Positions 8,906 to 17,216 of a stretch of DNA of 64,000 nt are shown in pieces (the stretch's first letter is position 1; every line of letters starts with the position of its first letter). The DNA lies in assembly GCF_000717655.1 (NCBI RefSeq), contig NZ_JNZY01000011.1, positions 162,299 to 226,298 of the forward strand, given 5' to 3'. This stretch comes from Streptomyces katrae (GTDB lineage: Bacteria > Actinomycetota > Actinomycetes > Streptomycetales > Streptomycetaceae). Made by a program: the position numbers and the translations under genes. The notes beneath the pieces are model-generated. The model worked only from the letters and a program-made list of their open reading frames with translations, made no database searches and was not told the origin of the DNA.

Positions 8906-10147
8906 CTACGTTCCCCGGGACGGGTCGGGGCCGCCGGGGGTGAAGGTCACCGGCAGGCTCTGCGGGCCGCGCAGGCCGCCGGGGCGCCAGGGGATCTGCG
9001 CCGGCGGTACGGCGAGGGCGAGTCCGGGGAGGCGGCGCAGGGCGGTGCCGATGGCGATCTGCCCCTCCAGCCGGGCCAGTGGGGCACCCAGGCAGTAGTG
9101 GATGCCGTGCCCGAACGCGAGGTGGGCGTTGTCCTGCCGGGTGATGTCCAGCCGGTCGGGGTCGGGGAACCGTGCCGGGTCGCGGTCGGCGACGGCGGAG
9201 CCGATGAGCACGGTCGCGCCGCGCGGGACGGTCACGCCCGCGATCTCGACGTCCTCGCGCGCGAACCGCGCGATGCCGGGGCTGACCGGGCCGTCGTAGC
9301 GCAGGAACTCCTCGATCGCGCCCGGCAGCAGTTCCGGGTCGGACCGCAGCAGGTCGAGCTGGCCGGGGTGGGCGAGCAGCATCGCGATGCCGCCGCCGAT
9401 CAGGTTGACCGTGGTGATGTATCCGGCGGCCAGCAGCAGGAAAACCATGGCGACCAGCTCGTCCTCGGTCAGCTGCTGTTCCTCGTCGCGGGCGGTGATG
9501 AGGGCGCTGAGCAGGTCGTCGCCGGGGTCTGCCCGTTTGTCCCGGATGAGCTCGGTGACGTACGCGCGCATGTGCTGCCACGCCTCGTTCACCACGGCCG
9601 GATCCGGCAGCTCCGGGCCCCGCATGATCATGCGGTCGGTCCAGTGCTGGAATTCGTGCCGCTCGTCCACCGGCACCCCGAGCAGTTCGCTGATCACCGT
9701 GACCGGGAGCGGCAGCGCGAAGTCCGCGACGAGGTCGGCGTGGCCGGCCGGGACGACCGCGTCCAGCAGCCGGTCGGTGATCTCCTGGATCCGCGGCCGC
9801 ATCGCGGCCACGCGGTGGGCGGTGAACGCCTTGGAGACCAGCCGGCGCAGGCGGGTGTGGTCGGGCGGGTCGCTGCGGAGCATGTTGCTCAGCATCGACT
9901 CGCGCTCCGTTGCGGGCAGCTGGCGCAGGAGGCGGGTGTCCGAGGCGTCGCGTACGTCGCTGCTGAGCCGGGAGTCGGACAGGGCCGCGAGTCCGTCTTC
10001 GTAGCGGGTGACGAGCCAGGCCTCCAGGCCGCCCGCGATGACGGTGCGGCGCACGGGGCCGTCTTCGCGCAGTTTCCGGTACAGCGGGAAGGGGTCCGCG
10101 ACGAAGGCCGGGTCGGCATAGGGCAGAAGGACCGGCTGTTCGCTCAT
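8906..10147 (-). CDS. cytochrome P450
   Basis: A 413-residue soluble bacterial P450. The heme loop is 'FGHGIHYCLGAPLAR' with Cys352 as axial ligand. The ExxR of helix K is 'EEFLRY' (Glu280, Arg283). Other family marks are 'PPDHTRLRRLVSKAFT' (95-109) and 'DRDPARFPDPDRLDI'. The I-helix reads 'AAGYITTV' (241-247): the usual acid before the conserved Thr is Ile244. GGGAGG precedes the ATG. The gene lies 71 bp downstream of an FAD monooxygenase on the same strand, suggesting a shared oxidative pathway. No ferredoxin gene is adjacent. Substrate unknown. Confidence 0.92.
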   Translation of the reverse strand: MSEQPVLLPYADPAFVADPFPLYRKLREDGPVRRTVIAGGLEAWLVTRYEDGLAALSDSRLSSDVRDASDTRLLRQLPATERESMLSNMLRSDPPDHTRLRRLVSKAFTAHRVAAMRPRIQEITDRLLDAVVPAGHADLVADFALPLPVTVISELLGVPVDERHEFQHWTDRMIMRGPELPDPAVVNEAWQHMRAYVTELIRDKRADPGDDLLSALITARDEEQQLTEDELVAMVFLLLAAGYITTVNLIGGGIAMLLAHPGQLDLLRSDPELLPGAIEEFLRYDGPVSPGIARFAREDVEIAGVTVPRGATVLIGSAVADRDPARFPDPDRLDITRQDNAHLAFGHGIHYCLGAPLARLEGQIAIGTALRRLPGLALAVPPAQIPWRPGGLRGPQSLPVTFTPGGPDPSRGT

Positions 10148-10218
10148 GTCGCCTCCCGAAGCGAAACGTCCTCTCTACGGAGATTGAGCGTATATGTTCC
10201 GGTATCCGGGATGTCGTT

Positions 10219-11451
10219 TCACCGGAGCGATTCCTTCGGGGGGCGCTCGCGCAGCGCCCCGTACCCGATGAAGTAGGCCGGCACCCGGTTCAGCCACCGC
10301 GAGCCGGTGACGAGCTCGGTGAGCCGTTTGGCCCGCTGGGGACGGCCGAACGCGGTGCGGCCGGCCAGCAGCGGCTCGATGACCTGGGCGTGGGCCAGGC
10401 GCTGCATGCCCTGGGTCGCCACCGTCGTGGGCATGCGGCGGCGCTGTACGCGGCGTACGTCGTGTAGCCCCACGGTCCCCTCGAGCAGCGGGCCCACGAG
10501 GTAGCGGGCGGCGGCCACCGCGTCCTGCACGGCGAGGTTGATGCCGATGCCGAAGACCGGTGACATGGCGTGGGCGGCGTCGCCGATGCACAGCAGCCCC
10601 GGCCGGTGCCAGCGGCGCAGCCGGTCCAGCCGTACGTCGAGCAGCTTGACCTCGTCCCAGGAGGTGACGGCGTGGGCCCGGTCGGCCAGCCAGGGAACGG
10701 CGTCCGTGAACTGGGCCATGAAGCGGTCCAGGCCCTCGGCGCGGCGTTCGGCATCGGTCCCCTTGGGGATGAGCCCCGCGCACTGCCAGTAGTCACCGCG
10801 GTCGATGAGCGCGCTGAAGAACCGCTCGCCCAGGCCTCCCACGAGGCCGCTGGGGTCGTCCTCGTGGCGCGGCAGCCGGAACCACCAGGCGTCCATCGGG
10901 CACGGGAAGCCCTCCAGGCCGAGCTCGGGCAGCACCCTGGCGAAGGATCCGCGGCCGTCGCAGGCCACGGTCAGCGTGGCCCTGAGCTCACCCGTGGTGC
11001 CGTCCGCCGTGCGGTACCGCACGCCCGCGACCCTGCCGCGCTCCATCAGGAAGGACGTCGCCTCGGTGTCCATGCGCAGCCGGAAGGAAGGCTCCTTGCC
11101 CGCTTCGTCGGCGAGCAGGTCGAGCAGGTCCCACTGCGGCACCATCGCGATGTAGTTGTACTTCCCGTGCAGCGCCCCGATGTTGCCGACCGTGACGAGG
11201 GACCGGTCCGGCCCGATGGGCAGTTGCACGGAGGTCACCCGCCGCTGCGGCAGCCGGGCGAACCGTTCGGCGAGGCCGATGTCGTCCAGCAGCGACAGGG
11301 TGGACGGGTGCACGGTGTCGCCGCGGAAGTCGCGCAGGAAGTCGCCGTGTTTCTCCAGGACGGTCACCTCCACCCCGGCCCGGGCCAGCAGCAGGGCCAG
11401 CACCATCCCGGCGGGCCCGCCTCCCACCACACAGCAGGCCGTACGCTCCAC
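10219..11451 (-). CDS. FAD-dependent monooxygenase (PHBH/aromatic hydroxylase fold)
   Basis: About 410 residues. The Rossmann motif 'CCVVGGGPAGMVLALLLARAG' begins at residue 6, followed by 'EKHGDFLRDFRGDTVHPSTL' (the Arg/DTVHP segment of class A flavin monooxygenases) and 'GLLCIGDAAHAMSPVFGIGINLAVQDA' (the GD motif contacting FAD ribose). I chose the GTG at 11451 because AAGGGAG lies 8 nt upstream; an ATG at 11475 is in frame. The class hydroxylates aromatic or polyketide substrates with NAD(P)H and O2. It is first in a likely two-gene operon with the P450. Confidence 0.88.
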   Translation of the reverse strand: MERTACCVVGGGPAGMVLALLLARAGVEVTVLEKHGDFLRDFRGDTVHPSTLSLLDDIGLAERFARLPQRRVTSVQLPIGPDRSLVTVGNIGALHGKYNYIAMVPQWDLLDLLADEAGKEPSFRLRMDTEATSFLMERGRVAGVRYRTADGTTGELRATLTVACDGRGSFARVLPELGLEGFPCPMDAWWFRLPRHEDDPSGLVGGLGERFFSALIDRGDYWQCAGLIPKGTDAERRAEGLDRFMAQFTDAVPWLADRAHAVTSWDEVKLLDVRLDRLRRWHRPGLLCIGDAAHAMSPVFGIGINLAVQDAVAAARYLVGPLLEGTVGLHDVRRVQRRRMPTTVATQGMQRLAHAQVIEPLLAGRTAFGRPQRAKRLTELVTGSRWLNRVPAYFIGYGALRERPPKESLR

Positions 11452-11615
11452 GGCAACCACTCCCTTCGCCGGCATCGGGCAGGCCCCACAGGACGTATAC
11501 CGCACCCGCGGCGGCGGGGACGGCAACGACGGCGCCGCGCCGTGAGGCGCGGTCGCCGCTCCGCATCCCTCCCCACCCGGCCGCGGTACGAACCCGATCG
11601 CCCGGGAGACCGGCG

Positions 11616-12728
11616 CTAAGGAGACGGGAGTTCGGCGAAGTCCGCCACCAGGGCGTGGTGGTGGCCCGGAGTCCCCAGGGCCAGCGAATCGGCCTTGGCG
11701 CGCTTCAGGTACAGGTGCGCCGGGTGCTCCCAGGTCATGCCGATCCCGCCGTGCAGCTGTACGCACTCCTCGGCCGCGCGGACCGCGACCCCGGAGCAGT
11801 ACGCCTGGGCGACCGCCACCGTGAGCGGGGCGTCGGGGGCCCCGGTGGCCAGCGCGTCCGCGGCGGCGCGGGCAGCCGCCCGGGCCGACGCGACATCCAG
11901 CCAGAGCTGCGCCAGACGGTGCTTCAGCGCCTGGAAGGAGCCGACCGGCCGGTTGAACTGGTGGCGGCCGCGCACGTGCCGCACCGTCTCCGTCAGGCAC
12001 CATTCCGCGAGCCCGACCTGCTCGGAGGCCAGGAGTCCGGCACCCGACAGCAGTGCTCCGGCGATCGCCGCGCGGGCCGTCGCCGGGTCCGCGAGGCGGG
12101 TCCCCGCGGCCCCCTCCAGCGTCACCGTGGCGAGCGGGCGGGTCAGGTCCAGCGGGACGAGCGGGCTCAGCGCGGCCTCCGCGGCCGGGACCGCGTACAG
12201 CCCCGTGTCCGCGAGGACCAGCAGCACATCGGCGGCCACCGCGTCCGCCACCGAGCCGACGGTGCCCGTCAAGGCCCCGCCCCCGGTGTCCCGTACGGCG
12301 CCCGGCAGTGGCGCGCCCGGGGCCTGCGTCAGCGGAAGCGCCGGTGCGCACACCTGCCGGCCCGCGGCCAACTCGGCCAGCAGGTGCGCCACTTCCGGCG
12401 CCTCGCAGCCGAGCCCGAGCAGGATCTCCGTCGCCAGTACTGCGCTCGTCAGGTACGGCACCGGCGCCACGGCCCGCCCCAGCTCCTCCAGGACCACGGC
12501 CGCCTCCCGGTGGCCGGCGCCCTGGCCGCCGAGCTTCTCCGGTACGAGCAGCCCGGCGGTGCCGATCTCCGTGGCGAGCGTGTGCCACAGTTCCGGGTCG
12601 TGCGGCCGGCCGGTCTCCGCCCGGACGAGCACCTCCGCCGGTGCGCACCGGTCGGCGAGCAGTGCCCGTACGGCGGACCTGAGCTCTTCCTCCGTCTCGG
12701 AGTACAGCAGGTCGAAGGCATCGCTCAT
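11616..12728 (-). CDS. acyl-CoA dehydrogenase (third gene of operon)
   Basis: A 370-residue flavoprotein of the acyl-CoA dehydrogenase family. The N-terminal helical domain includes 'LADRCAPAEVLVRAE' and 'GLLVPEKLGGQGAGHREAAVVLEELGRAVAPVPY'. The C-terminal domain has 'HVRGRHQFNRPVGSFQALKHRLAQLWLDVASARAAARAAADAL' and 'VQLHGGIGMTWEHPAHLYLKRAK', typical FAD-contact segments. The ATG overlaps the stop of the preceding acyl-CoA dehydrogenase (ATGA), so translation is coupled. Paired divergent ACADs of this type often form heteromers acting on steroid side chains or branched acyl-CoAs. That role is inferred from pairing only. Confidence 0.9.
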   Translation of the reverse strand: MSDAFDLLYSETEEELRSAVRALLADRCAPAEVLVRAETGRPHDPELWHTLATEIGTAGLLVPEKLGGQGAGHREAAVVLEELGRAVAPVPYLTSAVLATEILLGLGCEAPEVAHLLAELAAGRQVCAPALPLTQAPGAPLPGAVRDTGGGALTGTVGSVADAVAADVLLVLADTGLYAVPAAEAALSPLVPLDLTRPLATVTLEGAAGTRLADPATARAAIAGALLSGAGLLASEQVGLAEWCLTETVRHVRGRHQFNRPVGSFQALKHRLAQLWLDVASARAAARAAADALATGAPDAPLTVAVAQAYCSGVAVRAAEECVQLHGGIGMTWEHPAHLYLKRAKADSLALGTPGHHHALVADFAELPSP

Positions 12729-13918
12729 CGGGCCAGGTCCTTCCAGGCGAGGTCCTTGTCGTCGCGCGGCTCGGGGGGCAGGCCGAGGACGCGTTCGGCG
12801 ACGATGTTGAGGAGGATTTCGCTGGTGCCGCCCTCGATGCTGTTGCCCTTGGCGCGCAGGTAGCGGTAGCCGGCGTCGCGGCCGGTGAAGTCGACGAGCT
12901 CGGGCCGTCGCATCGTCCAGTCCTCGTACAGCAGGCCCTCCTCGCCGAGGAGTTCCACCTCCAGGCCGCTGATCTCCTGGTTGAGGCGGGCGAAGGTGAG
13001 CTTCATGCCGGACCCCTCGGGGCCGGGCTGTCCGGCGGCGAGCTGCTGGCGCAGCCGCTCGGCGGTGAGCCGGGCCACCTCGGCCTGGACCCAGAGCTGG
13101 AGCAGCCGCTGGTGCAGTGCGTGGGTACGGAGGGCGGGCCGCTCGCGCCAGGCCGCGGCGACGGGCGCGATCATGCCGCCCTCGCGCGGGATCCGCATGC
13201 CGCCGATGGAGACGCGCTCGTTCATCAGGGTGGTGCGGGCGACCGCCCAGCCCTGGCCGACGGCGCCGAGCCGGTGGCTGTCGGGGATGCGGACGCCGGT
13301 CAGGAAGACCTCGTTGAACTCGGCCTCGCCGGTGATCTGGCGCAGCGGCCGGACCTCGACGCCGGGGGCGTGCATGTCGCACAGGAAGTAGGTGATGCCC
13401 TGGTGCTTGGGCAGCGCGGGATCGGTGCGGGCGATCAGGATGGCCCAGCGGGCGGTGTGGGCGCTGGAGGTCCACACCTTCTGTCCGTCGACGATCCAGT
13501 CGCCGGAGCCGCTCTCGCGGACCGCGCGGGTGCCGAGCGCAGCGAGGTCGGAGCCGGCGCCGGGCTCGCTGAAGAGCTGGCACCAGACCTCCTCGCCGAC
13601 CCACAGGGGGCGCAGGAAGCGCTGCTTCTGCTCGTCGGTGCCGTACGCGAGGATCGTGGGGGCGGCCATGCCGAGGCCGATGCCGATCCGGCGCGGGTCG
13701 TTGTCGGGGGCGCCGGCCGCCGCGAGTTCGGCGTCGACGGCGGCCTGGAGGGAGCGGGGCGCACCGAGTCCGCCGAGGCCCTCGGGGTAGTGCACCCAGG
13801 CGAGTCCGGCGTCGAAGCGGGCCCGCAGGAAGTCGGTGCGGTCGGTGTCGGCGGGCGGGTGCGCGGCGAGCAGGCCCCGGACGCGCGTCAGCAGGTGGTC
13901 GGCGGTGATCTCGGTCAT
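12725..13918 (-). CDS. acyl-CoA dehydrogenase (second gene of operon)
   Basis: A 397-residue acyl-CoA dehydrogenase. It shows 'YGTDEQKQRFLRPLWVGEEVWCQLFSEPGAGSDLAAL' (FAD/substrate domain), 'IVDGQKVWTSSAHTARW' and 'LRAKGNSIEGGTSEILLNIVAERVLGLP' at the C-terminus, the usual ACAD ending. Its start overlaps the stop of the quinone oxidoreductase gene and its stop overlaps the next ACAD start, so all three genes are translationally coupled. It should feed electrons from an acyl-CoA into ETF. The substrate is unknown; the partner ACAD suggests a heteromeric enzyme. Confidence 0.92.
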   Translation of the reverse strand: MTEITADHLLTRVRGLLAAHPPADTDRTDFLRARFDAGLAWVHYPEGLGGLGAPRSLQAAVDAELAAAGAPDNDPRRIGIGLGMAAPTILAYGTDEQKQRFLRPLWVGEEVWCQLFSEPGAGSDLAALGTRAVRESGSGDWIVDGQKVWTSSAHTARWAILIARTDPALPKHQGITYFLCDMHAPGVEVRPLRQITGEAEFNEVFLTGVRIPDSHRLGAVGQGWAVARTTLMNERVSIGGMRIPREGGMIAPVAAAWRERPALRTHALHQRLLQLWVQAEVARLTAERLRQQLAAGQPGPEGSGMKLTFARLNQEISGLEVELLGEEGLLYEDWTMRRPELVDFTGRDAGYRYLRAKGNSIEGGTSEILLNIVAERVLGLPPEPRDDKDLAWKDLAR

Positions 13919-14892
13919 CGGGCCACACCCGGCTGCCGGGGCATGGCCAGGACGACCCGGCCGGTGGTGGCGCCGTCGGCGAGGCGCTGCACGGCATCGG
14001 CCACGGCGGGGAGTGCGACGACTTCGCTGATCAGGGGCTTGATGGCGCCTTCGGCGGCGAGGCGGGTGAGTTCGGTGTGGCAGGCGAGGATCGCGGACGG
14101 GTCCTTGGCCGCGTAGAGGCCCCAGTGGAGGCCGAGGATCGAGTAGTTCTTGACGAGGGCGTGGTTCAGGGCGGGGGCGGGGATGTTGCCGCTCGCGAAG
14201 CCGACGACGACGATCCGGCCCTCGAAGGCCACGCACTTGGCGGAGGCGGTGTACGAGTCGCCGCCCACGGGGTCGTAGACCACGTCGGCTCCGCGCCCGC
14301 CGGTGAACTCCTTCACCCGGGAGACGACGTCCTCGGTCGTACGGTCGATCACCAGGTCGCAGCCGAGTTCCTCGGCGGTACGCGCCTTGGCCTTGCCCCC
14401 GACGACCCCGATGACGGTGGCCCCGGCGGCCTTGCCGAGCTGGACCGCGGCGCTGCCGACCCCGCCGGCGGCGGCGTGCACGAGCAGGGTCTCGCCGGCT
14501 TGGAGGCGGGCCCGTCGGTGCAGGCCGAACCAGCCGGTCTGGTAGCCGATGTGCAGGGCCGCGGCCTCGGCGTCGCCCAGGCTCTCCGGGGCCGGGAGCA
14601 GGTTCCGTTCGGACGCGATCACGTACTCGGCGAAGCCGCCGTGCGGCAGGCTCGGGGTGGCGATGACGCGGCGGCCGTCGTCGGTGAGGCCGCAGATCTC
14701 GACGCCGGGGGTGAAGGGCAGCGGCGGGCGGATCTGGTACTGGCCGCGGACGAGCAGCGCGTCGGGGAAGTTGAGGTTCGCCGCGAGGACCTGCAGTCGC
14801 ACCTCGCCCTCGCCGGGGACCGGTTCGGGAATCTCCTCGAGGCGCAGGGCCTCTCGGGGTTCGCCGGGGGTATGTACTCGCCATGCCTGCAT
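13915..14892 (-). CDS. NADPH:quinone oxidoreductase / zinc-independent MDR family
   Basis: A 325-residue medium-chain dehydrogenase/reductase. The Rossmann motif 'HAAAGGVGSAAVQLGKAAGATVIGVVG' lies near 139-165, and 'GADVVYDPVGG' is also typical. The catalytic-zinc Cys/His set of alcohol dehydrogenases is absent, which fits quinone reductase or enoyl reductase activity. It starts a three-gene coupled operon with two acyl-CoA dehydrogenases. A palindrome overlapping the probable promoter lies 46 bp upstream. A role as an enoyl-CoA or quinone reductase in acyl-CoA catabolism is a reasonable inference. Confidence 0.9.
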   Translation of the reverse strand: MQAWRVHTPGEPREALRLEEIPEPVPGEGEVRLQVLAANLNFPDALLVRGQYQIRPPLPFTPGVEICGLTDDGRRVIATPSLPHGGFAEYVIASERNLLPAPESLGDAEAAALHIGYQTGWFGLHRRARLQAGETLLVHAAAGGVGSAAVQLGKAAGATVIGVVGGKAKARTAEELGCDLVIDRTTEDVVSRVKEFTGGRGADVVYDPVGGDSYTASAKCVAFEGRIVVVGFASGNIPAPALNHALVKNYSILGLHWGLYAAKDPSAILACHTELTRLAAEGAIKPLISEVVALPAVADAVQRLADGATTGRVVLAMPRQPGVAR

Positions 14893-14928
14893 CCGGGGCC
14901 TCCAGCCGCCGTCGAGGAACCACGCTCC

Positions 14929-14956
14929 GCGGGCATACTAAGCGGTCGCTTGCCCG
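14929..14956. promoter_or_regulatory. palindromic operator upstream of the acyl-CoA dehydrogenase operon
   Basis: A perfect 12-bp dyad AAGCG-GT-CGCTT (14940-14951) sits about 48 bp before the quinone oxidoreductase start. It is enclosed by an outer cgggca/tgcccg pair. On the - strand the adjacent 'TAGTAT' could be a -10 element, so a bound repressor would occlude the promoter. TetR-family regulators of acyl-CoA catabolism use sites of this style, but no tetR gene is adjacent. Confidence 0.5.
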
Positions 14957-15087
14957 TCTGGGAACCGCCGGTGGAGCGGATTCGGGGCGGGACCGAAACA
15001 CCACGCGTCAATCCGGCCACTTCCGCCCCCGGTCGGGCAACATGTGGCGTGCACTCGTCACGAATTGAGTCCAGGGGGGACCACCGC

Positions 15088-16230
15088 ATGAGAAGAAGCA
15101 TGTCCGCGGCCGCTGCCGCCGTCGTTCTGGCCGGTCTGATCACGGCGGCCGCCCCGGCCGCGGCGGCCGGCGCCGCGTGCACGCCGGACGTCCTGCGGCT
15201 GCCGGCCCTCGCGGAGGGCCCCTCGCCGGCCCACGGGTCCGTACGGGCCTTCGGGGCCGGCGGCCTGGTGGCCGGCGAAAGCGTAGGACTGCCCGCGTAC
15301 TGGACGGCCGACCACGCGGTGCACGCCGTCCCGCTGCCCGAGGGCTTCGTGTCCGGCCAGGTCCTGGCGGTGAACGCCAAGGGCCTGATGGTCGGCACCC
15401 TCCGTCGCGCAGGCGACTTCGAGACCCCGTACGGGTTCACGTACCAGAAGGGTGCGGCGGCGGTCCGGCTGATCGGCGGCGGAAGCACTTCGAGCACGGT
15501 GACGGACGTCAACGACTCGGGCCGCTCCGTCGGCGTGGAGGGCGGCGTCGCCAAGGAATGGCTGAACGGTGCCGTGGTGCGCGAGCTGCCCGTGCCCGCG
15601 GACGCCCACCCGAGCACCAGGATCGTCTCGGTGAGCGGGATCAACGCGCGCGGGGACGTCGTCGGCACGGCGCAGACGTCCTACGAGGAGGACGACCAGC
15701 TCAGGGGGAAGACCTTCCCGGTCGTCTGGCCCGCCGGGGGCGGGTACCCGCCGTACAGCCTGCAGGTGTGGACCGAGGACGACCGGACGGTCCGGACGGC
15801 CGCGGCCGGCATCGACGACCGCGGCCGGGTCGTCGGCCACGAGGACCGCAGCTACCGCGACTGGCAGGAGCGCAAGCCGGCCGTCTGGAAGAAGCCCTAC
15901 GACGCCCTGCCGAACGACCCCGGCCGGGTCAAGGGCTACGACCACGTGACCCTCGACGGGCTCAGCCCGGCCACGAACGTGGCCGTCGGTTCGGCCGTCA
16001 CCTTCGTCGACGGATACCCCAACTTCCTCCGAGCCGCGTACTGGCCGGGCACGGGAGCCCCTCTGGCCCTCCCCCACCCCGCGGGCACCGGCCCGGACTC
16101 GCGCAGCTCTGCGTACGCGGCCTCGGACGACGACCGGGTGGGCGGCACGTTCTACGACTGGGAGACGATGAAGGGCAGCGCCGTGATCTGGACCTGTGCG
16201 AGCAGGCAGGCGTACGCGCCGCAGAGTTGA
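15088..16230 (+). CDS. secreted HAF-repeat protein
   Basis: A 380-residue exported protein: signal peptide 1-28 (ending 'AAPAAAAGA'), then a repeat domain. At least four copies of the pattern (V/I)(N/D)xxGxxVG are visible: 'VNAKGLMVGT', 'VNDSGRSVGV', 'INARGDVVGT', 'IDDRGRVVGH'. This is the HAF-repeat motif found in predicted beta-rich extracellular proteins. GGGGGA precedes the ATG. No catalytic residues are recognisable. It stands alone between the divergent catabolic operon and the SDR gene. Confidence 0.75.
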   Translation: MRRSMSAAAAAVVLAGLITAAAPAAAAGAACTPDVLRLPALAEGPSPAHGSVRAFGAGGLVAGESVGLPAYWTADHAVHAVPLPEGFVSGQVLAVNAKGLMVGTLRRAGDFETPYGFTYQKGAAAVRLIGGGSTSSTVTDVNDSGRSVGVEGGVAKEWLNGAVVRELPVPADAHPSTRIVSVSGINARGDVVGTAQTSYEEDDQLRGKTFPVVWPAGGGYPPYSLQVWTEDDRTVRTAAAGIDDRGRVVGHEDRSYRDWQERKPAVWKKPYDALPNDPGRVKGYDHVTLDGLSPATNVAVGSAVTFVDGYPNFLRAAYWPGTGAPLALPHPAGTGPDSRSSAYAASDDDRVGGTFYDWETMKGSAVIWTCASRQAYAPQS

Positions 16231-16280
16231 CCCCGTCGCGGGCATGGTGATCTCGGCGCCCGCGCGCTATCGATGCCCCC

Positions 16281-17180
16281 ATGACGGACGAGACCCCGCG
16301 CGGGCTGCCCGCGCCCCCGCCGCTCGGCACGGCCGCCCTGCCCCCCGGAACGTACGGGGGGCGGGGGGTCCTCGTGACCGGCGGCGGGACCGGGCTGGGC
16401 AAGGCCATCGCCGCCGAGTTCGCACGGCTCGGCGCGGACCTGGTGATCGCGGGCCGGCGTGCCGAGCAGCTGAAGGCGGCGCAGGAGGAACTGGCGGCCG
16501 TTCCCGGCGCGGGCCGGGTGACGGCCGCCGTCTGCGACATCCGGGACCCGGAACGGATCGCCGAGGTCTTCGACGCGGCGGAGGCGGCCCTCGGCCTGCC
16601 GGACGTCCTGGTCAACAACGCCGCCGCCAATTTCCCCTCCCCGGCGGAGGAGCTGTCCCCGGGCGCCTGGCGGGCGGTCGTCGACATCACCCTGACCGGC
16701 ACCTGGTTCATGACCCGCGAGTTCGGCCGCCGCCACCTCGCCGCCGCGACAGCCGGCTCCATCGTCAACATCGGCGCCTCGTACGCCTGGACCGGCGGAC
16801 CGGGCTTCGCCCACAGCGCGGCCGCAAAGGCGGGGGTCAAGAACCTGGTGGAGACGCTCGCCGTCGAGTGGGGCCCGTACGGCATCCAGGTCAACGGGCT
16901 GGTCCCCGGCCTGTTCCCGCACGCCGACATGACCGAGGACATACGCGACGGCCTGGAACGCGCCGCGCCCGACGACCACGGCTCCCGTCAGCCCGCCCTG
17001 CGCGTCGGCGCTCCGCGCGAACTCGGCTGGGCCGCCACCTTCCTGGCCTCCCCCTTCGCCCGGTTCATCACCGGCCACACGCTGGTGGTCGACGGCGCGA
17101 ACTGGCAGCGCCGCGCCCTGGTCAACCCCGAGGTGGTCCCGGTCCGCACCCAGCTGGGCCGCGGCCCGTTCACCCCCTGA
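16281..17180 (+). CDS. SDR oxidoreductase, 2,4-dienoyl-CoA reductase-like
   Basis: A 299-residue short-chain dehydrogenase. The cofactor motif 'VTGGGTGLGKAIAAEFARLG' lies near 32-51, with 'DVLVNNAAANF' near 107. At the place of the usual YxxxK it reads 'GFAHSAAAKAGVKNLVETLAVEWGPYGIQVNGLVPG': Lys is present but Tyr is replaced by His. The 'AVEWGPYGIQVN' block and the missing Tyr match the 2,4-dienoyl-CoA reductase branch, which removes double bonds of unsaturated fatty acyl-CoAs with NADPH. An enoyl-CoA hydratase gene nearby fits beta-oxidation. Confidence 0.85.
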   Translation: MTDETPRGLPAPPPLGTAALPPGTYGGRGVLVTGGGTGLGKAIAAEFARLGADLVIAGRRAEQLKAAQEELAAVPGAGRVTAAVCDIRDPERIAEVFDAAEAALGLPDVLVNNAAANFPSPAEELSPGAWRAVVDITLTGTWFMTREFGRRHLAAATAGSIVNIGASYAWTGGPGFAHSAAAKAGVKNLVETLAVEWGPYGIQVNGLVPGLFPHADMTEDIRDGLERAAPDDHGSRQPALRVGAPRELGWAATFLASPFARFITGHTLVVDGANWQRRALVNPEVVPVRTQLGRGPFTP

Positions 17181-17216
17181 GCGGTGGTTGTCAGTGGCTG
17201 CTGCGAGGATCCCTCC

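Noticed and set aside
10219..14892. A biosynthetic gene cluster formed by P450, monooxygenase and acyl-CoA dehydrogenases
   Set aside because: There is no synthase, carrier protein or resistance gene; the ACAD operon looks catabolic and has a separate operator.
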